Part shown: positions 54,852 through 64,000 of the stretch, one piece after another | Numbering within the stretch: position 1 is the stretch's first letter | Layout of the letters: the number at the start of each line of letters is the position of its first letter | Origin: Leclercia adecarboxylata | GTDB taxonomy: Bacteria > Pseudomonadota > Gammaproteobacteria > Enterobacterales > Enterobacteriaceae | DNA: 64,000 bases | Assembly: GCA_901472455.1 (NCBI GenBank) | Contig: LR590464.1 | Location: forward strand, 3,906,001-3,970,000 | Reading direction: 5' to 3' | Translations under genes and position numbers: made by a program | The notes under the pieces: model-generated | Database searches by the model: none | What the model saw: only the letters and a program-made list of their open reading frames with translations | What the model was told of the DNA's origin: nothing

Positions 54852-56656
54852 TAGTAGACATCTCGCTGATAACGGCGCTCGACGCGCAGCTCACTTAAAA
54901 ATTCATCCGCCGATTCAGTATCCATGCCACCGAATTCAGCAATCACTTCCAGCAACGCCTGCTCAACGTCTTTCGCCATGCGATTGGCGTCGCCGCAGAC
55001 ATAAATATGGGCACCGTCATTGATCCAGCGCCACAGCTCTGCGCCCTGTTCGCGCAGTTTGTCTTGTACGTATATTTTTTGTTTTTGATCGCGTGACCAG
55101 GCCAGATCGATACGGCTCAGCACGCCTTCTTTCACGTAGCGCTGCCACTCCACCTGGTAGAGGAAATCTTCGGTGAAGTGCGGGTTGCCAAAGAACAGCC
55201 AGTTTTTGCCTGGCGCTTCGTCGGCGGCGCGCTGCTGCATAAAGGCGCGGAACGGCGCAATGCCGGTGCCCGGGCCAATCATAATCACCGGGGTTTCCGG
55301 GTTTGCAGGCAGACGGAAGTTGTCGTTGTGCTCGATAAAGACCCGTACTTCGCCCTCTTCTTCTACACGATCCGCCAGGAAGCTGGATGCACCACCGGCA
55401 CGGGCACGACCTTCGATGTCGTAACGCACCACGCCCACGGTGACGTGGACTTCGCTTTCTACCTCGGCCTGGGCAGAGGCGATGGAGTACAGACGCGGCG
55501 TCAGCGGGCGCAGCAGGCCGATTAACGCATTCGCATCCAACTGGGCTGGCGCAAAACGCACCATATCCACGATTGGCGTGGTCGCGGCGTACTGTTGCAG
55601 TTTGGCTTTATCACCCACCAGCGGCAGCAGGGATTCGCTGCGGGTCAGGGTGGCGTAGTTTTCGACGATGTTCGCGGTATTCACGGTCAGCTCAAAATGC
55701 CACTGCAGCGCTTCAGAGAGCGGCAGAGTTTTGCCGTCTACTGATACCGGCTCGTCACCTTTCAGCCACAGCAGCTCCACCAGCTCTTTCACCAGCGCCG
55801 GATCGTTCTGATACCAGACACCAAGGGCATCGCCCGGCTGGTAACGCAGACCGGAGTCACCCAGATCGATTTCGATATGGCGCACGTCTTTTTCCGAGTC
55901 GCGACCGGTAATTTTCTGGTTAACCGAGAGGCTCGCCGTCAGCGGGGCTTCTTTGGTGTATGGGCTGGTGTGAATATCGTTTACCGCGCCAGTGGCGGTG
56001 ATGGCGGCCTGCGCAGGGGTCTCTTTCGGCACACGGGCTTTCAGCACATCGACAATGCGCGCGCGCCATTCGGCAGCCGCGGCCTGGTATTCAACGTCGG
56101 TATCAACGCGATCCAGCAGGCGCTCGCCACCCAGTTCGGCCAGCTTGCTGTCAAAATCTTTGCCCGACTGGCAGAAAAATTCGTAGGAGGAGTCGCCCAG
56201 GCCAAAGACCGCAAAGGCAGTTCCCGACAGTTTTGGCGCTTTTTTCGAGAACAGGAATTTATGCAGCGCAACCGCTTCTTCAGGCGGCTCACCTTCGCCC
56301 TGGGTTGAGGTCACAACGACAACCAGTTTTTCTGACGCGATTTGCTTAAATTTATAATCCCCGGCGTTCACCAGGTTCACGTTCAGTTTGGCCGCGAGCA
56401 GATCGTCCCGCAGGGCTTCCGCCACGCGACGAGCATTGCCGGTTTGCGAAGCGGAAATAAGCGTAATGGCCGGGATCTCAACGGCCGCAGCCGGAGCACT
56501 CACCACAGCACCCGGCTGTTGATTGAGCATTCCCCAGAAATAACCGGAGACCCAGGCAAGCTGGGTTGGCGAAAAATCAGTGGTGGCTGCCTGCAGGCGT
56601 GCCAGTTGCTCCGGGTTCAGGGGAAGCAAATTTGAAGGTGGGGCCTGTGTTGTCAT
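54851..56656 (-). CDS. cysJ: Sulfite reductase flavoprotein CysJ
   Basis: A complete 601-residue FMN/FAD NADPH-dependent subunit. The N-terminal flavodoxin domain ([60 protein letters not shown]) is followed by the FNR-like part with [27 protein letters not shown] and C-terminal YQRDVY. First gene of cysJIH, divergent from queD. No frame defects over 1.8 kb. Confidence 0.96.
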   Translation of the reverse strand: MTTQAPPSNLLPLNPEQLARLQAATTDFSPTQLAWVSGYFWGMLNQQPGAVVSAPAAAVEIPAITLISASQTGNARRVAEALRDDLLAAKLNVNLVNAGDYKFKQIASEKLVVVVTSTQGEGEPPEEAVALHKFLFSKKAPKLSGTAFAVFGLGDSSYEFFCQSGKDFDSKLAELGGERLLDRVDTDVEYQAAAAEWRARIVDVLKARVPKETPAQAAITATGAVNDIHTSPYTKEAPLTASLSVNQKITGRDSEKDVRHIEIDLGDSGLRYQPGDALGVWYQNDPALVKELVELLWLKGDEPVSVDGKTLPLSEALQWHFELTVNTANIVENYATLTRSESLLPLVGDKAKLQQYAATTPIVDMVRFAPAQLDANALIGLLRPLTPRLYSIASAQAEVESEVHVTVGVVRYDIEGRARAGGASSFLADRVEEEGEVRVFIEHNDNFRLPANPETPVIMIGPGTGIAPFRAFMQQRAADEAPGKNWLFFGNPHFTEDFLYQVEWQRYVKEGVLSRIDLAWSRDQKQKIYVQDKLREQGAELWRWINDGAHIYVCGDANRMAKDVEQALLEVIAEFGGMDTESADEFLSELRVERRYQRDVY

Positions 56657-56960
56657 GCGTCGTTATGTTCCAGTAGCAAAGCTGAATTTTTATCTGAAAG
56701 ACAGAACAGAGTGTAAGGTTAACGGCGCGGATCATAACAATTAAAGACAGGATGGAAATAATAAATAACCAAATGGACTAACCTGTTTTTGCTATCGTTC
56801 TTAACGATAAAAACGATTAATTAACTACATGAAAATAAAAGATAAAAATAGGTTTGATAACCACAAAAAGCCAGCCTGGGGTGAATGGCCGTTTTAGGTA
56901 ATGATAAAAAAGGTGCTTTCCGGTATTATGCGGCGGTTTTTTACGCATTTTTGAGAGTTC
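56657..56960. other. cysJ-queD intergenic region
   Basis: Carries the divergent promoters. A perfect 7-bp inverted repeat TATCGTT-CTT-AACGATA lies at 56793-56809 in the cysJ leader region, where CysB is expected to bind. No gene seen. Confidence 0.4.
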
Positions 56961-57325
56961 ATGATGTCCACCACACTGTTTAAAGATTTCATCTTCGAAG
57001 CCGCCCACCATCTCCCTCACGTCCCGGAAGGCCATAAATGTGGTCGCCTGCACGGGCACTCCTTTATGGTGCGCCTGGAGATCACGGGTGAAGTCGATCC
57101 CCATACCGGTTGGATCATGGATTTTGCTGAGTTGAAGGCGCGTTTAAACCGACCTATGACCGCCTCGATCACTACTATCTGAATGATATTCCGGGGCTTG
57201 AGAATCCAACCAGCGAAGTGCTGGCGAAGTGGATCTGGGATGAGATTAAGCCACTGGTGCCTCTGCTGAGCGCAGTGATGATCAAAGAGACTTGTACGGC
57301 TGGCTGCGTTTATCGCGGCGAGTAA
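56961..57325 (+). CDS. queD: 6-carboxytetrahydropterin synthase QueD (one deletion)
   Basis: A 121-residue queuosine-pathway enzyme converting dihydroneopterin triphosphate to 6-carboxytetrahydropterin. Zinc ligands are in [20 protein letters not shown] and [10 protein letters not shown]; the catalytic region is [12 protein letters not shown]. One T is missing near 57146 ([17 protein letters not shown] expected), changing frame. It is convergent with queE. Confidence 0.92.
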
Positions 57326-57357
57326 AAAAAAGCCCGGGTTTAACCGGGCTTTTTTTT
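57326..57357. terminator. Bidirectional terminator between queD and queE
   Basis: AGCCCGG-GTTTAA-CCGGGCT flanked by A8 and T7. It ends both convergent genes; the queE stop is inside the T-run end. Confidence 0.9.
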
Positions 57358-58033
57358 AAGCAATATTCAGGTACTTATGCGTTTGCATCGACCAGACGCC
57401 AGTTACGGGCAATACAGGTCTCAATGCACAGACGGGTGGCATCTTCTTTCTGGCTGATGGGTTGCAGCGCAATCACCCGCTGTTTGTCATCCGTCAGCGT
57501 TACCAGCAGTTTCATCCAGCGCTTCGATATCACGCACACGGCCTACCGGGTGTTTAATCTCATCGGCACGCTCCAGCGCCTGAGAGAGCACGTCGTAACC
57601 GCCGCGCATATTTCACTTTTGGCGATACCGTCACCCAGGTGGTGTGGGAACAGCGTACTTCGTGCGTACCGCTGGTCTCAATCTGGCCAGCTAAAGCCGT
57701 TGCTCTCCAGCAGAGTGGTTAGCGGCATGAGATCGTGAATGCAGGGTTCCCCGCCGGTGATCACCACGTGGCGCGCCGTCCAGCCCTGACGACCAATAAT
57801 CGCCAGCAGGATCGTCCGGGTTTGCTGCGCCCCATTTATCGCTCTCTTTCGTTTTGGCCAGAATGCTGAACAGTGACACTTCCCGATCCGCCAGCGTTTC
57901 CCCAGGTATGTTTGGTATCACACCAGGCACAACCCACCGGGCATCCCTGCAGACGAATGAAGATAGCGGGAACGCCGGTGAAGTAACCCTCGCCTTGCAG
58001 GGTCTGGAACATTTCATTAATCGGGTACTGCAT
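57356..58033 (-). CDS. queE: 7-carboxy-7-deazaguanine synthase QueE (six insertions)
   Basis: A 223-residue radical-SAM enzyme of queuosine synthesis. MQYPINEMFQTLQGEGYFTG is followed by the cluster motif in GCPVGCAWCDTKHTW. VVITGGEPCIHDL and the end MQTHKYLNIA are recovered across frames. The span is exactly six bases longer than a 223-codon gene, matching six extra bases I can place (near 57908, 57814, 57690, 57612, 57560 and 57387). Confidence 0.9.
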
Positions 58034-58188
58034 AAGTTATCTCTGGTCAAATTTATGGGTGGGCATTATTGCAGATCGCACATAATCAGGCAAAACAAAC
58101 CCCGCCCACGATTTTATTCCTGTCAGTTTAAGGATAGCCAGGCTAACAGCCTTAAGGTAGAAGCCGTTGTCAGAAGGGAATGTTAAAA

Positions 58189-58218
58189 ATCTTAAAACTT
58201 ACGCTACGCTTTTAAGAT
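58189..58218. repeat. Perfect 9-bp inverted repeat upstream of the glycosyltransferase
   Basis: ATCTTAAAA (58189-58197) and TTTTAAGAT (58210-58218) with a 12-bp centre CTTACGCTACGC, 71 bp before the ATG. A candidate operator rather than a terminator. Confidence 0.45.
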
Positions 58219-58288
58219 ATCGCCCATCCGGCACGCGTCGACGTTAACCCCCTTGACTGAGTAGCCATCAGAATACTGGACAAGCAGA

Positions 58289-59502
58289 ATGAGCCATTTT
58301 GCGGTAATAACGCTACCGTTATACAGCCATATGCACGCTATGGAAGCACTGGCAAAACACCTTATCGTGCGCGGCCATCGGGTCACTTTTTTTCAGCAGG
58401 AAGAGGCCCGCACCTTGCTCACGGAACCGCAGGCGCACTTTATCGCTGTGGGTAACCCGACGCCGTTTGCGATGCAAGAGCCGGGGTTTTTTCACCTGAT
58501 ATCAGGTATGGCAAGCGTTACCGATATGCTGTGCCGTGAACTGCCCTCGCCTTCCGACAGCACAATATTGACGCCGTGATTGTCGATCAGATGGAGCCGG
58601 CAGGAGGGCTGGTTGCACAAGCGCTCAACCTGCCCTTTATCTCTGTCTGCTGCGCCCTGCCGGTAAACCGGGATAACACCATCCCCCCTGCCAGTAATGC
58701 CTTTTCGCTATGGCACCAGCGAGCGCTACCGGAAAATATACGCCTCCAGCGCGGATGTTTATGACTGGCTGATGTCAAGACAGGGCCGGGTAATTGCCCG
58801 TCATGCCCGGGCGTTTGGTCTGCCTCCGCGCAGCAGACCAGATCAATGCCTGTCGCCGTTGGCGCAAATCAGCCAGACCATTCCAGGCTTTGATTTCCCA
58901 CGTACCTTGCCCGCCTGCTTCCATGCGGTAGGCCCGCTACGCTACGAGCCGCCAACGATTTCATCCGGCAAAAAGAAGCCGTTTGTTTTTGCGTCATTAG
59001 GCACGATCCAGGGCTACCGCTATGGACTGTTCCGCAAGATTGCCCGCGCCTGTCGACAGGCTGGTGTGCCTTGCTTATTGCCCACTGCGACGGACTAAAT
59101 GCAAGTCAAACCGCCCGGCTGGCGCGTGCGGGAACGCAAATTGTAGGATTTGCCGATCAGCTGGCGGTATTACGTGATGCCAGCGCCGTCATCACCCACG
59201 CAGGACTGAATACGGTTATGGATGCCATCGCCACCGCCACGCCTATCCTCGCCGTGCCGCTGGCATTTGATCAGCCAGGCGTCGCAGCCCGAGTGGTCTT
59301 CAGTGGCATTGGCCTTAAGGCCTGCCGTTTTTCGCCGAGCCGCACGCTCAGCCAGCATCTTCTCGACCTGCTGGAAAATAAGCAGTACACGCAGCGCATC
59401 ACCGCCCTCCAGACTCAGCTGATAAACGCCGGAGGGGCAGCACGGGCTGCAGAAATTATTGAACAGGCGGTATGCACAAGTCGTAGCGTACCGACGGTGT
59501 GA
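58289..59502 (+). CDS. UDP-glycosyltransferase of the MGT/CrtX type (frame broken)
   Basis: About 403 residues. The N-terminal domain MSHFAVITLPLYSHMHAMEA and GHRVTFFQQEEA, the central VIVDQMEPAGGLVAQALNLP, and the C-terminal sugar-nucleotide site GFADQLAVLRDASAVITHAG followed by ATPILAVPLAFDQPGVAARV place it in the GT1 family near macrolide and zeaxanthin glucosyltransferases. Breaks near 58555 and 58688 are extra bases, and one near 59073 is a lost T. Acceptor unknown; no carotenoid genes are nearby. E. coli K-12 has other genes between queE and eno. Confidence 0.78.
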
Positions 59503-59503
59503 T

Positions 59504-59536
59504 GATAAAAAAAAACCCGCCGAAGCGGGTTTTTCT
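59504..59536. terminator. Bidirectional terminator before eno
   Basis: AAAAACCCGC-CGAA-GCGGGTTTTT, shared by the convergent glycosyltransferase and eno genes. Confidence 0.88.
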
Positions 59537-59554
59537 AAAGATTAAGGTTCAGGA

Positions 59555-60926
<1,372 letters not shown>

Positions 60927-60936
60927 CTAACTTTTC

Positions 60937-62581
<1,645 letters not shown>

Positions 62582-62809
62582 GCTGAACCTGAGGAAGTTA
62601 GGGTGAAACGATGGAATAACCAGGACGGGAAAAGTAGTATACCCGAACACGGCGAGCGCCACAAACTTTCATTCTCCGTCTCCTGTCTCAGGCTTTGACT
62701 CATATTGGGGAGTGAGAAAATAGCCCCTTTTGGGTAAATGTTTTTGACGCAAATCAAGCGCTTGTCATTTAAAAAAATCACACAAATTGCGCTTGATCGC
62801 AAAAACCCG
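62582..62809. other. mazG-pyrG intergenic region
   Basis: No gene seen. It contains the pyrG leader. In E. coli and relatives pyrG expression responds to pyrimidine supply; I did not identify the elements here. Confidence 0.35.
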
Positions 62810-63602
62810 TTAGAGATTCAGATTCCTGGCGTTTTACTTCCTGCCACACTTCTTCCATCGCGTCGAGGTCCACACCGGTCATTTCCAGGCCACGGGCGGC
62901 GATAATGCGTTCCACTTCCCGGAAGCGACGTTCGAATTTGAGGTTAGCTTTTTGCAGCGCCACTTCGGCTTTGACCCTAAATGACGTGAGAGATTGACGG
63001 TAGCAAACAGCAGATCGCCCACCTCCTCTTCCAGCTTATCTTGATCCACGACTGCCTGTTGCGCTTCGTGCATCACCTCGTCGATCTCTTCATGGACTTT
63101 GTCGAGCACCGGGCCTAAAGAGGTCCAGTCAAACCCGACCGTCGAGCAGCGTTTCTGGATTCTTATGGGCACGCATAAGCGCAGGCAGGCTTAACGGGAT
63201 ATCGTCCAGCGCCGAATGCTGAGATTTTTCAGCGCGTTCGGCGCTTTTGATCTGCTCCCAGCGGGCCAGCACTTCGGTGCTGTTTTCCAGCGCTGGCATC
63301 GCCAAAGATGTGCGGGTGGCGGCGTTCAGCTTATCGCTGATGGCGGCACAGATATCGTTGAAATCAAAGCGCCCTTCTTCCTGGGCCATTTGCGCGTAAA
63401 ACACCACCTGGAACAGCAGGTCACCCAGTTCGCCGCGCAGATCGTCAAAATCTTCCCGGGAGATGGCGTCCAGCACTTCGTAGGTCTCTTCCAGGGTGTA
63501 GGGGGCGATGGTGGCAAAAGTCTGCTCTTTGTCCCACGGACAGCCGGTTTCCGGGTCGCGCAGGCGTTGCATAATGCCGAGCAGGCGGTCAATTTGATTC
63601 AT
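62810..63602 (-). CDS. mazG: Nucleoside triphosphate pyrophosphohydrolase MazG (frame broken)
   Basis: About 263 residues, two MazG repeats hydrolysing NTPs and lowering ppGpp effects. Starts MNQIDRLLGIMQRLRDPETG; repeat 1 has EETYEVLDAISREDFDDLRG EL-type metal ligands (E-x-x-E and E-x-x-D), repeat 2 EEIDEVMHEAQQAVVDQDKL and EEEVGDLLFATVNLSRHLG. Breaks near 63300, 63140 and 62977 and an extra A near 62819 hide the proper end KRQESDL. It lies between relA and pyrG. Confidence 0.9.
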
Positions 63603-63624
63603 AATTCGGTCCTGATAAAAAAAT

Positions 63625-63656
63625 GCCGGGTGGCGGCTGCGCCTTACCCGGCCTAC
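63625..63656. repeat. REP element between mazG and relA
   Basis: GCCGGGTGGCGGCTGCGCCT then TACCCGGCCTAC, a REP-type palindrome in the gap between the relA stop and the mazG start. Confidence 0.75.
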
Positions 63657-63670
63657 AAAAGAAGGTGTGA

Positions 63671-64000
63671 CTATCCGCCGTGCAGACGACGGGCGTCGAT
63701 GACATCGGGTACCTGGTTCAGCTTGCCGAGCACCCGGCCCAGCACCTGCAGGTTATAGATTTCGATAGTCATATCGATGGTGGCGAGCTGCTGACGGGTG
63801 TCGCTGCGGCTGGCAACACCCAGCACGTTGACCTTTTCGTTCGCCAGAATGGTGGTGATATCCCGCAGCAGGCCGCTGCGATCGTTGGCAGAAACCCGCA
63901 CCACCAGCGAATAGCCCGCAGAGTAACTCTCGCCCCACACCGCATCGACGATACGTTCCGGCGCGTGGGACTGTAAATCATCCAGCTGATCGCAATCCGC
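63671..64000 (-). CDS. relA: GTP pyrophosphokinase RelA, C-terminal end
   Basis: The last 109 codons; the rest lies beyond the right edge. It covers the regulatory ACT/RRM domain that contacts the ribosome: QLDDLQSHAPERIVDAVWGE, VSANDRSGLLRDITTILANE, VNVLGVASRSDTRQQLATID and the end VLGKLNQVPDVID.ARRLHGG. RelA makes pppGpp on stalled ribosomes. Stop TAG at 63671-63673. The portion present is in one frame. Confidence 0.95.
   Translation of the reverse strand, partial: ADCDQLDDLQSHAPERIVDAVWGESYSAGYSLVVRVSANDRSGLLRDITTILANEKVNVLGVASRSDTRQQLATIDMTIEIYNLQVLGRVLGKLNQVPDVIDARRLHGG

Overview
The window is chromosomal DNA of an Enterobacteriaceae close to Enterobacter, Lelliottia or Citrobacter. Gene order and protein sequence follow the E. 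coli stretch from emrRAB to relA: emrRAB, luxS, gshA, yqaBA, argQZYV-serV, csrA, alaS, recX, recA, pncC, mltB, gutQ, norRVW, ascGFB, ygbA, mutS, rpoS, nlpD, pcm, surE, truD, ispF, ispD, ftsB, ygbE, cysCND, iap, cysHIJ, queD, queE, eno, pyrG, mazG, relA. I cannot fix the genus from sequence alone.

The dominant technical feature is a high density of single-base indels. Nearly all lengthen a short homopolymer by one base; a few shorten one. They break indispensable genes (alaS, eno, pyrG, ispD, truD) as freely as accessory ones. Removing the surplus bases restores full-length proteins of the expected size (mutS 6 extra bases, queE 6, recA 3, rpoS 2). I therefore read these as sequencing or assembly errors and annotate such genes as CDS over their full corrected span. 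Only the srlR remnant looks like a genuinely deleted gene.

Layout. 1-704: end of an MFS permease. 1019-7773: EmrAB efflux with its repressor, LuxS, the sRNA MicA with a sigma-E promoter, GshA, YqaB/YqaA. 7890-8886: serV plus four tRNA-Arg(ACG) genes interleaved with three RtT-type repeats carrying 19-nt copies of the tRNA 3' end. 9229-15908: csrA, alaS, recX, recA (consensus LexA box), pncC, mltB. 16227-17458: the sorbitol operon is gone except for a fused srlR scar in front of gutQ. 17455-21741: norR and norVW with three NorR sites and a sigma-54 promoter. 21943-25584: an unusual accessory module made of a SgrT-like small protein gene, a NagE-like EIICB permease without EIIA, and a YbaE/SgrR-family regulator. 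25585-29757: asc beta-glucoside genes. 29867-34007: a Fur-box-preceded iron-type ABC importer with an MFS permease, where E. coli has the formate hydrogenlyase genes. 34012-34776: ygbA and a SymE-family toxin gene with a LexA-like box. 34890-44715: mutS, rpoS and the nlpD-to-ygbE block. 44773-50388: cysC-N-D-G and iap. 50458-52219: where E. coli has CRISPR-cas, a lone degenerate type I-E repeat, an Hcp gene with a divergent toxin-44 effector and immunity pair, and a small Cys-rich gene. 52386-64000: cysHIJ, queD, queE, a glycosyltransferase, eno, pyrG, mazG, and the 3' end of relA.

Functional themes are sulfate assimilation with siroheme supply, nitric oxide defence (NorRVW, YgbA), the SOS response (recA, pncC boundary, SymE), beta-glucoside and amino-sugar/glucose-type PTS uptake with possible post-transcriptional control, iron import, and contact-dependent competition through an orphan T6SS island.
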